A stretch of 64,000 bases of DNA. It comes from Gammaproteobacteria bacterium (GTDB taxonomy: Bacteria > Pseudomonadota > Gammaproteobacteria > Burkholderiales > Rhodocyclaceae). The stretch spans positions 186,001 to 250,000 of the forward strand of contig JAHJPX010000007.1 in the NCBI GenBank assembly GCA_018819515.1, written 5' to 3'. The translations under genes were made by a program, and so were the position numbers. Position 1 is the first letter of the stretch, and the number at the start of each line of letters is the position of its first letter. The notes under the pieces were generated by a model, which was not told where the DNA came from, did no database searches, and worked only from the letters and a program-made list of their open reading frames with translations. Of this stretch, positions 1-10,020 are shown piece by piece.

Positions 1-2
1 AC

Positions 3-629
3 CTGGCCCGGCTCGTGCAGGCGCTGATCCGGGACTTCCCCGACTATTACCCGATCTACTCGCAGAAGGAATTTACCTACAACGGCATCACCCAGCCCAA
101 CCGCAACCGGCTGCTCTGGCTCGATCCGACGGTGGACGGCGTCAAGACCGGTCATACGGAAAGCGCGGGGTTCTGTCTGATCGCCTCCGGCAAGCGCGGT
201 CCGCGGCGACTCATCTCCGTGGTGCTCGGCGCGGACTCCGACAACCTGCGCGCGCAGGAGTCGCAGCGCCTGCTCAACTACGGCTTCCTGAACTTCGATT
301 CCGTGCGTCTTTACGCCAAGGACCAGCCGATATCGCAGCTCCGCGTGTTCAAGGGCAGCGACAGCACCGTGCCCGCCGGTTTCCTCGACGACTTCGTCCT
401 TTCGCTGCCGCGCGGCATGTCCGACCGGCTGAAGGCGGAACTCGTCAGCCGGCAGCCGTTGCTGGCGCCGGTGCAGAAGGGACAGGAAATCGCCACGCTC
501 AAGCTCTCGCTGGATGAAGGGGGCGAAATGAAGCCCTATGGCGAATATCCCGTGGTCGCGCTGGAGGCGGTGCCCGTCGCCGGCATCTTCGGCCGCGCCT
601 GGGACTCGCTGATGCTGTGGTTCCAGTGA
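3..629 (+). CDS. dacC: D-alanyl-D-alanine carboxypeptidase (PBP5/6 family), 3' part only
   Basis: C-terminal two thirds of a low-molecular-weight penicillin-binding protein that trims the terminal D-Ala from peptidoglycan pentapeptides in the periplasm; the 5' end lies before the window. The third active-site motif KTG is visible in VKTGHTESAGFC, about 43 residues after the GTG at 15, followed by the C-terminal beta domain and a terminal hydrophobic/amphipathic segment (DSLMLWFQ) of the type that anchors PBP5/6 to the inner membrane. The SXXK and SXN motifs are off-window. It overlaps the start of the D-amino-acid aminotransferase gene, and the pair sits upstream of ybeD-lipB-lipA, a familiar betaproteobacterial order. 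The choice of symbol dacC rather than dacA is a convention. Confidence 0.9.
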   Translation: MARLVQALIRDFPDYYPIYSQKEFTYNGITQPNRNRLLWLDPTVDGVKTGHTESAGFCLIASGKRGPRRLISVVLGADSDNLRAQESQRLLNYGFLNFDSVRLYAKDQPISQLRVFKGSDSTVPAGFLDDFVLSLPRGMSDRLKAELVSRQPLLAPVQKGQEIATLKLSLDEGGEMKPYGEYPVVALEAVPVAGIFGRAWDSLMLWFQ

Positions 630-1480
630 CGGTTTATCTCAACGGCGAGTTTCTGCCGCTGGAACAGGCCAGGGTTCCGGCCATGGATCGCGGCTTCCTG
701 TTCGGCGACGGCGTCTATGAAGTGATCCCCGTCTATTCGCGCCGGCCGTTCCGGCTCGCCGAGCATCTGCGCCGCCTGCAAGCCAGCCTCGACGGCATCC
801 GCCTCGCCAATCCGCATGGCGATGCCGAATGGTCGGCGCTGATCGATCGCATCGTCGCCGAAGGCGAAACCGACGACCAGTCGGTGTACATCCAGGTCAC
901 GCGCGGGCCGATGGCCGTGCGCAACCACGCCTTCCCGAAGAAGATCACGCCGACCGTCTTCATCATGGGCGAACCGCTGGTCACGCCGCCGGCCGAACAG
1001 CGCGAGCGCGGCATCGCCGCCGTCTCCGCCGCCGATTTCCGCTGGCTGCGCTGCGACCTCAAGGTCACTTCGCTGCTCGCCAACTGCCTGCTGCGCCAGA
1101 TGGCCATCGACGCCGGCTGCGTCGAGACGGTGCTGTTCCGCGACGGCTATCTGTCCGAGGGCTCGGCCTCGAACATCTTCATGGTCAAGGACGGTCTACT
1201 GCTGGCGCCCCCCAAGAACCACTTGATGCTGGCCGGCATCACCTACGACGTGGTGCTGGAGATCGCCGCCGCGCACGGCCTGCCGCACGAAGTGCGCGAC
1301 ATCCGCGAGGAGGAAGCGCGGGCGGCCGAAGAACTGTGGATGACCTCCTCGACCAAGGAAGTGCTGCCCATCGTCACGCTCGACGGCAAGCCCGTCGGCA
1401 CAGGCAAGCCAGGCCCGGTGTTCGCGCAGATGTACGGCTGGTACCAGGACTTCAAGCAGCATGTGATGCGCCATGGCTGA
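626..1480 (+). CDS. dat: D-amino-acid aminotransferase (PLP fold-type IV)
   Basis: Class IV aminotransferase of the D-alanine transaminase type, converting D-alanine plus 2-oxoglutarate to pyruvate plus D-glutamate, a cytosolic step that balances D-amino acids for cell-wall synthesis. The N-terminal MDRGFLFGDGVYEV block is characteristic; the PLP lysine is about residue 146 in CDLKVTSLLANCL, and the phosphate-binding region SEGSASNIF follows. GTG at 626 is preferred because it makes a GTGA overlap with the dacC stop; an in-frame GTG at 617 would add three residues. Its 3' end overlaps ybeD by 8 bp, so the genes are translationally coupled. A branched-chain or 4-amino-4-deoxychorismate substrate is less likely given the dacC neighbour. 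Confidence 0.9.
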   Translation: MTVYLNGEFLPLEQARVPAMDRGFLFGDGVYEVIPVYSRRPFRLAEHLRRLQASLDGIRLANPHGDAEWSALIDRIVAEGETDDQSVYIQVTRGPMAVRNHAFPKKITPTVFIMGEPLVTPPAEQRERGIAAVSAADFRWLRCDLKVTSLLANCLLRQMAIDAGCVETVLFRDGYLSEGSASNIFMVKDGLLLAPPKNHLMLAGITYDVVLEIAAAHGLPHEVRDIREEEARAAEELWMTSSTKEVLPIVTLDGKPVGTGKPGPVFAQMYGWYQDFKQHVMRHG

Positions 1481-1733
1481 GACGCTGATCGAATTCCCCT
1501 GCGACTTTCCGATCAAGGTGATGGGGAAGTCGACTGACGGTTTTGCGCAAGCGATTGCCGACTTAGTGCTGAAGCACGCGCCCGACTTCGATGCGGCGAA
1601 GATGGAGATGCGTCCGTCCAAGGCCGGCAACTATCTCTCGCTCACCTGCACCGTCCGCGCCACCTCGCAGGCGCAACTCGACGCGCTCTACCGGGAACTC
1701 TCCGGCCACCCGATGGTGAAGGTGGTGCTGTGA
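1473..1733 (+). CDS. ybeD: YbeD/DUF493 family protein
   Basis: Small ferredoxin-fold (ACT-like) protein of 86 residues, the usual length for the DUF493 family. The family signature is visible: an N-terminal IEFPCDFPIKVMG strand and a C-terminal SGHPMVKVVL. Its biochemical role is unsettled; it is nearly always encoded next to lipB, and a regulatory role in lipoate metabolism has been proposed. It overlaps dat by 8 bp. The stop codon forms a GTGA tetranucleotide that looks like a former lipB start, now separated from the present lipB start by a 110-bp duplication/insertion. Confidence 0.9.
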   Translation: MAETLIEFPCDFPIKVMGKSTDGFAQAIADLVLKHAPDFDAAKMEMRPSKAGNYLSLTCTVRATSQAQLDALYRELSGHPMVKVVL

Positions 1734-1849
1734 GCGGCGTAGCAGGGGCCCCGCGTAGCGGGGATGCGTGCCAGGCGAACGGCACCGACCGCCGACTCGC
1801 CGACACATCGGCACGAGACAGCCGAACGGAGGCGGTGCTGTGAGCGGCG
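1721..1849. repeat. 19-nt direct repeat flanking a 110-bp insertion at the ybeD-lipB junction
   Basis: Positions 1721-1739 and 1831-1849 are the same 19-mer apart from one base (GGTGGTGCTGTGAGCGGCG against GGCGGTGCTGTGAGCGGCG), exactly 110 nt apart. Each copy contains the GTGA that is the ybeD stop in the first copy and the lipB GTG start in the second. The inserted stretch contains a hairpin CCCCGC-GTA-GCGGGG at about 1749-1763. This looks like an insertion or tandem duplication that separated a formerly overlapping gene pair. Confidence 0.7.
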
Positions 1850-2472
1850 AAGCCACGACCCTGCGCAGCGGGGTGGTGACCGTTCGGCGTCTCGCCACGG
1901 CTGACTTTTTGCGCACCTGGCGCGACATGCAGGCCTTCACCGCCGCGCGCGGCGACGAAACCGACGACGAAATCTGGCTCTGCGAACACCCGCCGACGTT
2001 CACGCAAGGCCTCGCCGGCAAGCCCGAACACCTGCTGCGCGACATCGGCATCCCGGTGGTCAAGATCGATCGCGGCGGCCAGATCACCTACCACGGCCCC
2101 GGCCAGCTCGTCGCCTACCTGCTGCTCGATCTGAAGCGCCGCAAGCTCGGCGTCAAGGGCCTCGTGCGCCGCATCGAACAGGCGTTGATCGACCTGCTCG
2201 GCGAATACGGCATCGCGGCCGCCCGCCGTCCCGGCGCGCCGGGCGTCTATGTCGACGAGGCCAAGATCGCCGCGCTCGGCCTCAAGATCAAGAACGGCTG
2301 CTGCTACCACGGCCTCAGCCTCAACGTCGCCATGGACCTGTCCCCGTTCTCGGCCATCAACCCCTGCGGCTACGAGGGTCTGGCGGTGACGCAACTCTCG
2401 GAATTGTGCGCCGAGAAGAGCGTCGACCGGGTTGGCGATAGACTGGTCGCCCAACTGGAAAGACAGCTATGA
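1840..2472 (+). CDS. lipB: octanoyl-ACP:protein N-octanoyltransferase
   Basis: Transfers octanoate from acyl carrier protein to lipoyl-domain lysines, the first step of lipoate assembly, in the cytosol. Family motifs are complete: RGGQITYHGPGQ at about 78-89, catalytic Lys142 in AKIAALGLKI and catalytic Cys176 in NPCGYEG. The 210-residue length is normal. GTG at 1840 is chosen because GGAGG lies at 1828-1832, 7 nt upstream, and because upstream in-frame codons are low-quality sequence. Residues 16-23 (RRLATADF) are encoded by an inverted copy of the dispersed palindromic repeat, yet the length of the region matches what I recall of other LipB proteins. The stop overlaps lipA by 4 bp (ATGA). 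Confidence 0.95.
   Translation: MSGEATTLRSGVVTVRRLATADFLRTWRDMQAFTAARGDETDDEIWLCEHPPTFTQGLAGKPEHLLRDIGIPVVKIDRGGQITYHGPGQLVAYLLLDLKRRKLGVKGLVRRIEQALIDLLGEYGIAAARRPGAPGVYVDEAKIAALGLKIKNGCCYHGLSLNVAMDLSPFSAINPCGYEGLAVTQLSELCAEKSVDRVGDRLVAQLERQL
1886..1909 (-). repeat. REP-like palindromic repeat inside lipB
   Basis: Inverted copy of the dispersed element: head AAAAGTCAGCC and stem GTGGCG read on the minus strand, loop AGA, then CGCC. It is translated in lipB as RRLATADF. Confidence 0.85.
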
Positions 2473-3401
2473 GCGAGAAGCAGAAGGGCGAGGCCAAGAC
2501 CTCACGCATTCCGATCAAGGTCGTGCCTGCGGAACGGCTGAAGAAGCCGGACTGGATTCGCGTCAAAGCCGGCAACTCGGCGAGCCGCTTCGGCGAGATC
2601 AAGCAGATTTTGCGCGAGCACCACCTGCACACGGTCTGCGAGGAAGCCACCTGCCCGAACATCGGCGAATGCTTCGGCAAGGGCACGGCCACCTTCATGA
2701 TCCTCGGCGACCTGTGCACGCGCCGCTGCCCCTTCTGCGACGTCGGCCACGGCAAGCCGCTGCCGCCCGACGCCAACGAGCCGCAGCAGCTCGCCGAGAC
2801 CATCGCGGCGATGAAGCTCAAGTACGTGGTGATCACCAGCGTCGACCGCGACGACCTCAAGGACGGCGGCGCCGGCCACTTCGCCGCCTGCATCGCCAGG
2901 ATCCGCGAGCTGTCGCCCGGCACGAAGATCGAAGTGCTGGTGCCCGACTTCCGCGGCCGTCTGGAAGTCGCCCTCGAAGCCTTCGAGGGCTTTCTCCCCG
3001 ACGTGATGAACCACAACCTGGAAACCGTGCCGCGCCTCTACAAGCAGGCCCGGCCCGGCGCCGACTACGCGCACTCGCTGAAGCTGCTCAAGGACTTCAA
3101 GGCGCGCCACCCCGAGGTGCCGACCAAGTCCGGCCTGATGGTCGGCCTCGGCGAGACCGATGAGGAAATCCTCCAGACCCTGCGCGACCTGCGCGCCCAC
3201 GACGTCGAGATGCTCACCATCGGCCAGTACCTCGCGCCCTCCGCGCACCACCTGCCGGTGCTGCGCTACGTGCATCCGGACATCTTCGCGATGTACAAAC
3301 ACGAAGCCGAGGCAATGGGTTTCACCAACGCCGCCTGCGCGCCGCTGGTGCGCTCAAGCTACCACGCCGACCAGCAGGCGCACGGTGCCGGGGTCGCTTA
3401 G
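2469..3401 (+). CDS. lipA: lipoyl synthase (radical SAM)
   Basis: Radical SAM enzyme that inserts two sulfurs into octanoyl groups on lipoyl domains, completing the pathway started by LipB. The auxiliary cluster cysteines are C57, C62 and C68 in CEEATCPNIGEC. The radical SAM cluster cysteines are C83, C87 and C90 in CTRRCPFC. Length 310 residues is typical. The ATG start overlaps the lipB stop (ATGA), so translation is coupled. The TAG stop at 3399-3401 is directly followed, with no spacer, by a copy of the dispersed palindromic repeat. Confidence 0.97.
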   Translation: MSEKQKGEAKTSRIPIKVVPAERLKKPDWIRVKAGNSASRFGEIKQILREHHLHTVCEEATCPNIGECFGKGTATFMILGDLCTRRCPFCDVGHGKPLPPDANEPQQLAETIAAMKLKYVVITSVDRDDLKDGGAGHFAACIARIRELSPGTKIEVLVPDFRGRLEVALEAFEGFLPDVMNHNLETVPRLYKQARPGADYAHSLKLLKDFKARHPEVPTKSGLMVGLGETDEEILQTLRDLRAHDVEMLTIGQYLAPSAHHLPVLRYVHPDIFAMYKHEAEAMGFTNAACAPLVRSSYHADQQAHGAGVA

Positions 3402-3426
3402 AAAAGTCAGGCGTGGTGGGACGCCA
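3402..3426 (+). repeat. REP-like palindromic repeat abutting the lipA stop
   Basis: Starts at the base after the lipA stop codon. Head AAAAGTCAG, then a slightly diverged stem GTGGTG, loop GGA, CGCCAC. It marks the left edge of a lower-GC two-gene cassette; the matching right-hand copy is at 5095. Confidence 0.75.
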
Positions 3427-3583
3427 CTAACGGGCGGCTATTCGTCATGCAAGGGTCATTGCCAATAGCCAGCATCGACGGCATACTTAGCGATGACAGT
3501 CCGCCTGTTTGGGGTTGCAAAGAGCTGTCTTCAACATATCGACGGCCTTTTTCTGCTTAGAAAGCTCGTTCCCCAAGCCCACC

Positions 3584-4471
3584 ATGACCGACCAGCCATC
3601 CGATCTCATTGAAATTCGAATTGAGTTCGAACGTGGTGCCGGAGACCCAACGCGCATATTTCGCGCAATGGCGGGACTAATCGAGTCCACGCAGCTACTC
3701 GACTCTCATCTTGCACTGAGTATTGGTGCCAACGTACAGACTACGCTCGTACTTCAAGATGTTGAGGCCGCATCGCTCAAGGCGAAGCTGCGGACGATTG
3801 TCGAAGAGATACCTGACGAGGCGGTAAAGGCTGGTGAAATCAAGAAGGTGATTGGGCACTTCCTTCTAAGAGCCAAGCACAAGGTCTTGGATTGGTGCGG
3901 GGAACGCGACACCATTAAGAGTCGAGAAGAGGTGAAACGTCTCGAGGACGACATACATCGCCTTGCGCAAGAATCGGACATCAAGGTATTGCCGGCCTAC
4001 GCGCCAATTGAAACAACGACACTTCTCTCGGACATCAACGCAGTCAACGATGCGTTGGCGTGCTTGGAGCATCACGACCAGGCCTCATTCATGTCTCCAG
4101 TTGGTACTTCCGGCTACAACCCGGCCCTTACCGTGTCCGAAGACATGATTCGTGAGTTCGTTACCCGCGAAACGATTGCGTCGCGTGGTGAACGCATCCT
4201 AAAGGTCAAGAAGCCAGACTACCTTGGCAACTCGAAGTGGGGATTCAAGTATGGTGCTCACATGATCGAGGCCAAGATTCTGGATACGAGCTGGCTTCTC
4301 CGCTTTCAAAACAGCCAAGAGTCGGTACTGCCCGGTGACTCTCTTCGTGTCATTCTCAGTGAAGCCGTTTCGTACGGATTCGACAACGAAATCGTTCACA
4401 CTGACTATGAGGTTGTCGAGGTGCTGGGCGTCATTCCCGGACTGCGAGTTGTTCAGGACTCCATGCTATGA
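3584..4471 (+). CDS. unknown protein, first gene of a low-GC two-gene cassette
   Basis: I do not recognise a family. The 295-residue product begins MTDQPSDLIEIRIEFERG and looks soluble, with no signal peptide or membrane segment. Its middle (about 95-145) is rich in charged helical sequence around SREEVKRLEDDIHRL, possibly a short coiled coil, and the C-terminal part is beta-rich. Codon use is visibly more A/T-rich than in lipA or the genes on either side, suggesting recent transfer. The stop overlaps the next gene as ATGA, so the two products are probably made in step and may form a pair with the nuclease-like partner. ATG 3584 has only a weak upstream purine stretch; a TTG at 3509 in frame is an alternative start. 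Confidence 0.7.
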   Translation: MTDQPSDLIEIRIEFERGAGDPTRIFRAMAGLIESTQLLDSHLALSIGANVQTTLVLQDVEAASLKAKLRTIVEEIPDEAVKAGEIKKVIGHFLLRAKHKVLDWCGERDTIKSREEVKRLEDDIHRLAQESDIKVLPAYAPIETTTLLSDINAVNDALACLEHHDQASFMSPVGTSGYNPALTVSEDMIREFVTRETIASRGERILKVKKPDYLGNSKWGFKYGAHMIEAKILDTSWLLRFQNSQESVLPGDSLRVILSEAVSYGFDNEIVHTDYEVVEVLGVIPGLRVVQDSML

Positions 4472-5064
4472 GCGATTGGGATTTCCTCTATGAGATGAAC
4501 GAGCGTGGCTATGGCCCTGAGGAAATCGCCGATGCCGCTGGCTGTGGAGTTGCACCGTGGGAGTGGGAACACATAAGCGGAGAGTGGATCGACTCTCAAT
4601 TTGAGGGCGCATCAGAAGCTGGTGCCTCCTCTGTAGCGACAAAGCAGTCCTTTCAGAGCAGAGATGGATTTCCCTTCAGTGTTCTGAAGCAAGCAGAGAT
4701 ACTCGACGACCTGGTTGAATGCGCGACACGGCATTTCGAGAACACCGGTAGATACCTACAGATATGGGGCGAGCTCGGGGAAATCTACGCCGAGATCAAG
4801 TTCGGACTGCGCCGCCATGGAACCCATATGGCCGGCTCGGATGGCACAATCGCTGGCAAGCTAGTTGAGGTAAAGACCATCTCGCCGGAGAAAGCCGGCG
4901 ATCATGTCCTTGTCAAAAGCCAAGGAGACTTTGAGCAGTTGCTGATCGTCCGCATTGATCGAGATTTCCAGTTTCAAGGCAAGCTCTTCGACAGAAGCGA
5001 ATTGAAGGGACTCAATGGCAAGTTCCTTAGAGGGCGGCTCAAGGACGAATCGAGTAAGTCCTGA
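4468..5064 (+). CDS. putative PD-(D/E)XK nuclease-like protein
   Basis: 198-residue protein whose C-terminal half resembles the restriction-endonuclease fold: a helix with Glu105 (GELGEIYAEI), Asp125 (GSDGTI) on a predicted strand, then Glu134-Val-Lys136 in KLVEVKTIS, followed by a strand LLIVRIDRDF. The D-x8-E-x-K spacing fits the family's catalytic core. The N-terminal 60 residues include a Trp-rich segment (WEWEHISGEW) and may bind a partner or DNA. It overlaps the unknown upstream gene by 4 bp. The cassette is lower in GC than its surroundings and lies between two palindromic repeats, so a defence or mobile-element role is possible but unproven. Fold assignment is by motif reading only. 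Confidence 0.6.
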   Translation: MSDWDFLYEMNERGYGPEEIADAAGCGVAPWEWEHISGEWIDSQFEGASEAGASSVATKQSFQSRDGFPFSVLKQAEILDDLVECATRHFENTGRYLQIWGELGEIYAEIKFGLRRHGTHMAGSDGTIAGKLVEVKTISPEKAGDHVLVKSQGDFEQLLIVRIDRDFQFQGKLFDRSELKGLNGKFLRGRLKDESSKS

Positions 5065-5094
5065 CAGTTCATTTGTGCCATCCCACCCGTCCGA

Positions 5095-5121
5095 AAAAGT
5101 CAGCCGTGGCGACACGCCACC
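5095..5121 (+). repeat. REP-like palindromic repeat right of the two-gene cassette
   Basis: Full copy: AAAAGTCAGCC, stem GTGGCG, loop ACA, stem CGCCAC and terminal C. It lies 31 nt after the nuclease-like gene, mirroring the copy at 3402 on the other side. Confidence 0.9.
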
Positions 5122-5129
5122 CCTGACCG

Positions 5130-5147
5130 GCCCGGCCTCCGCCGGGC
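5130..5147. terminator. possible hairpin terminator
   Basis: Perfect 7-bp stem GCCCGGC, loop CTCC, GCCGGGC between the convergent nuclease-like gene and rhuM. It lacks a clear T run, so termination is only suggested by position. Confidence 0.4.
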
Positions 5148-5219
5148 ATGAAAACTCTTCACTGGTCTGCTGAAATCTATTCGCTTGCTGGCGCCCGGCC
5201 TCTGCTTTTCGCAGATCGT

Positions 5220-6227
5220 TCAGGACGGTTTGCCTGTGCGGTGCTTGATTCTGCTTTCCAGTGCCTTCAGTTCCGCCTCGTCCTGCGCATCGGCGGCCTG
5301 CGCCTCCTGGGTCTTGCGGCGCTGGTCGTAATCGAGGAACAGTATGCCCGCCTTCTGCTCCATGCGGGCATGGCTGACCGAACCCGCGCCGCTCAGCAAG
5401 GGGAAACCGTTGGCGGTAATGATCTGCCCTACGTTCTCCTGCCAGAAGGCCATGGGGGTCAGGGTTTGCCGCTTGACACGCAACTCGGCGGTTTCCAGAA
5501 AGATCACCACCAGCCGGTTGAGGGTGTCGATTTCATCTTCGGTCAGGTAATTTTTGGCGACGACGATGTCCTGTTTGCGCACCTGCGCGCCCTTCCAGGT
5601 CAGCAGGCCGAAATGGGGATCGGCGGCGTTGGCCCGCGCCAGGATGAGTTCGGAGGCGGTCTGCCGCGTTACCGCGTACAGCAACAGGTTTTGCACGGTG
5701 GCGAAAAACTGCTGGGTGGCCGTGTCGGTCTTGTCGTAATCGCTGGAGAGGGAAAATAGGTCGCGCAGCTTCTGATAGAAGCGCTTTTCCGAGGCGCGGA
5801 TATCGCGGATGCGCGCCAGCATCTCGTCGAAGTAATCCGGGCGGCCATCCGGGTTCTTCAGCCGCTCGTCGTCCATGGCGAAGCCCTTGAGCAGGTACTC
5901 CTTCAGCACCGTGCTCGCCCAGCGGCGGAACTGCACCCCGCGCGGCGAGCGCACGCGATAGCCCACGGCCAGGATGGCGTCGAGGTTGTAGAGCCGGGTC
6001 TGGTAGCGCTTGCCGTCGGCGGCAGTTGTCAAGGAATCCTTGACAACTGAGTCCTCACTCAACTCTCCGTCGGCAAAAACATTCTTCAGGTGCAGCGAAA
6101 TGTTCTGCTTGGTGGCGCTGAACAGTTCCGCCATCTCCATTTGCGTGAGCCAAACGGTTTGCCCATCGGCGCGCAACTGGATCTGGCTCTTGCCGTCTTC
6201 GCTGGTGTAGAGAATGACTTGCGTCAT
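5220..6227 (-). CDS. rhuM: RhuM family protein
   Basis: 335-residue member of the Virulence_RhuM family, named for a Salmonella pathogenicity-island protein. The N-terminal half carries the typical VWLTQMEMAELFSATKQNISLHLKNVF segment, shortened here in description: a predicted DNA-binding helix-turn-helix-like block followed by YNLDAILAVGYRV. The C-terminal half is helical and ends in a charged tail. The family's activity is unknown; it is common on genomic islands and sits next to the low-GC cassette, consistent with accessory DNA. GAGGAG lies upstream of the ATG on the minus strand. Confidence 0.85.
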   Translation of the reverse strand: MTQVILYTSEDGKSQIQLRADGQTVWLTQMEMAELFSATKQNISLHLKNVFADGELSEDSVVKDSLTTAADGKRYQTRLYNLDAILAVGYRVRSPRGVQFRRWASTVLKEYLLKGFAMDDERLKNPDGRPDYFDEMLARIRDIRASEKRFYQKLRDLFSLSSDYDKTDTATQQFFATVQNLLLYAVTRQTASELILARANAADPHFGLLTWKGAQVRKQDIVVAKNYLTEDEIDTLNRLVVIFLETAELRVKRQTLTPMAFWQENVGQIITANGFPLLSGAGSVSHARMEQKAGILFLDYDQRRKTQEAQAADAQDEAELKALESRIKHRTGKPS

Positions 6228-6321
6228 GCGGGCAGCTCCTCGCGAACGCCTGAATCTGGAAACGCCGAAGCATACCCGCGCGCTGGGGAGTTGTCCGCTA
6301 CCGTCCTGCCCCGGCCGATGG

Positions 6322-6346
6322 AAAAGTCAGCCGTGGCGGGACGCCG
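6322..6346 (+). repeat. REP-like palindromic repeat upstream of the DUF4197 gene
   Basis: AAAAGTCAGCC, stem GTGGCG, loop GGA, then CGCCGC with a decayed 3' stem end. It lies in the 194-nt divergent spacer between rhuM and the DUF4197 gene. Confidence 0.8.
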
Positions 6347-6421
6347 CAGCGCAGCAATCCGGTCAGTTTCGCAATGCCCGCTACAATTGGCATACATTCC
6401 AAAAACATCGGAGTTCCCCAC

Positions 6422-7105
6422 ATGCGCAAGTTGCTCACCCTGTTCGCCGCGCTGATCCTGTCGAGCGCGGCCCATGCCCTCTCGCTCGACCAGCTCACGA
6501 ACAAGGATGCGGTAGGCGGGCTGAAGCAGGCCCTGACGCAGGGCGCAGGCAAGGCGGTCGACATGCTCGGCAAGACCGATGGTTTTCTCGGCAACGAGAA
6601 AGTGAAAATTCCGCTGCCGGAAAACCTCCAGAGGGCCGAGCACACGATGCGCACCATCGGCCTGGGCAAATATGCGGACGAACTGATCACGTCCATGAAC
6701 CGGGCGGCGGAAGCGGCGATGCCCGAAGCGAAGAAGACGCTGGTGGCGTCGATCAAGCAGATGTCGGTCAGCGACGCCAAAGGCATCCTCGCCGGGGAGG
6801 ACAACGCGGCCACTGAGTATTTTCGGCGCACGACCGCCGAGCCCTTGGGCGAGAAGTTCAAGCCGATCGTGCGAAAGGCGATGGCCAAGGTCAAGCTGGC
6901 GCAGCGGTATGACCAGTTCGTCGGCAAGGCCGACATGTTCGGCCTGGTGCGGGAGGAAGATGCCAGTCTCGAAGACTACGTGACGCGCAAGGCGCTCGAC
7001 GGCGTGTTCCTGATGATCGCCGAGGAAGAAAAGGCGATCCGCGCCGATCCGGTCGCCGCCGCCGGCCGATTGGCCAAAAAAGTGTTTGGTGCCATCGGCA
7101 AGTAA
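6422..7105 (+). CDS. DUF4197 domain-containing exported protein
   Basis: 227-residue protein with a clear Sec signal peptide (MRKLLTLFAALILSSAAHA), so the mature form is periplasmic. The rest matches the DUF4197 pattern: an early IPLPENLQ segment after GLKQAL, a helical body, and an ending in which a Y(V/D)TRKALDGVF motif precedes a short tail. The function of the family is unknown. ATG 6422 is chosen over an upstream in-frame ATG because it begins the signal peptide and has GGAG at 6410-6413 with 8-nt spacing. The rep helicase gene begins 5 nt after its stop. Confidence 0.85.
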   Translation: MRKLLTLFAALILSSAAHALSLDQLTNKDAVGGLKQALTQGAGKAVDMLGKTDGFLGNEKVKIPLPENLQRAEHTMRTIGLGKYADELITSMNRAAEAAMPEAKKTLVASIKQMSVSDAKGILAGEDNAATEYFRRTTAEPLGEKFKPIVRKAMAKVKLAQRYDQFVGKADMFGLVREEDASLEDYVTRKALDGVFLMIAEEEKAIRADPVAAAGRLAKKVFGAIGK

Positions 7106-7110
7106 CGCCA

Positions 7111-9102
<1,992 letters not shown>

Positions 9103-9114
9103 ACGGGCCAAAAA

Positions 9115-9150
9115 CAAAGGGCGGGCGCCCGGTCAGGCGCCCGCCCTTTG
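9115..9150. terminator. bidirectional intrinsic terminator between rep and the cytochrome c gene
   Basis: Perfect 15-bp stem (CAAAGGGCGGGCGCC pairing with its complement at 9136-9150) with a 6-nt loop CGGTCA. A-rich sequence on the left and TTTG on the right let it serve both converging transcripts. Confidence 0.9.
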
Positions 9151-9166
9151 TCGATGCAATCGTCGA

Positions 9167-9886
9167 TCAGCCGCCCGAGCCGACCCGCTTCAGCAAATAG
9201 GCGATGACCGACTTCAGCTCGGCATCGGTCAGGTCGGCCAGACCGCCGCGGGCAGGCATGTTGCCGTGGCCGCGGATCACGGTCTTGGTCACCGCATCGA
9301 GTCCCTTCGAAGTGCGCTGGCTCCACGCCGCCTTGTCGGACAGCTTTGGCGCGCCCTGCTCGCCGGTTTCGTGACACTTCAGGCAAGCCGATTGCGCAAT
9401 CTGTTCCGGTGTGCGATCGCCGGAGGCGATCTTCGCGCCGGCGGCGGGCTCATGGAAGTTGGCGCCGGACTTGTTGGTCATGTAAACGATGGCGCGGGCA
9501 ATTTCGGTTTCCGAGGCATCCATCGCGCCGCCTTTCGGGGGCATCGCGTTCTTGCCTGAAATCGCGGTTTTGGTCAGGACATCGAGGCCGACGCCGATGC
9601 GCGGAGCCCAGGCCGCCTTGTCGCCAATCTTGGGCGAGGTCGGAATGGCAGCACCCGGCGCATGGCAGGCGAAGCAGATGGCCTTGTAGAGTTGTTCGCC
9701 GGTGCGCGGGGTCGCCGTGCCCTTGTCCGTTGGCAACGGCGCCATCTGGAGCCTGGCGACCGGCTGAATCCGGGCAGCCGTCGCATCACTGTCTTCCGCC
9801 GGACTGCCACCCATGGCAAAGGCCACGGAGGCTGTCATCGCAATCACGCTCGCCAGAGCGCAGGAACGGTAATTCTTGCTGAGCAT
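9167..9886 (-). CDS. dihaem c5-type cytochrome c
   Basis: 239-residue exported cytochrome with two c5-like domains. The signal peptide is the first 24 residues or so (ends ASVAFA). Haem motifs are CFACH at 71-75 and CLKCH at 168-172; likely axial methionines are in NAMPPKGG and GNMPARGG. Each domain has the DKAAW-GLD-TK pattern typical of the c5 class, which shuttles electrons in the periplasm to terminal oxidases or reductases. ATG 9886 is chosen as the signal-peptide start with an AAAGGTG ribosome site; an upstream in-frame ATG would add 14 unlikely residues. The gene is transcribed alone, towards the rep terminator. Confidence 0.92.
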   Translation of the reverse strand: MLSKNYRSCALASVIAMTASVAFAMGGSPAEDSDATAARIQPVARLQMAPLPTDKGTATPRTGEQLYKAICFACHAPGAAIPTSPKIGDKAAWAPRIGVGLDVLTKTAISGKNAMPPKGGAMDASETEIARAIVYMTNKSGANFHEPAAGAKIASGDRTPEQIAQSACLKCHETGEQGAPKLSDKAAWSQRTSKGLDAVTKTVIRGHGNMPARGGLADLTDAELKSVIAYLLKRVGSGG

Positions 9887-10020
9887 CGGTTCACCTTTAC
9901 AAATTGGGGCCGCGGCAGACGCACGCAACCGCGCTGATAAGCACCAAATTATATCGATTTTATCGGTCTGGCTGTAGAATAGGCGCCGTTAAGCTCTGTT
10001 TTGCTCTGTTTTCCCTCAGC

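Noticed and set aside
5148..5759. Plus-strand open frame opposite rhuM
   Set aside because: Shadow of the RhuM-family gene, which has clear family similarity on the minus strand.
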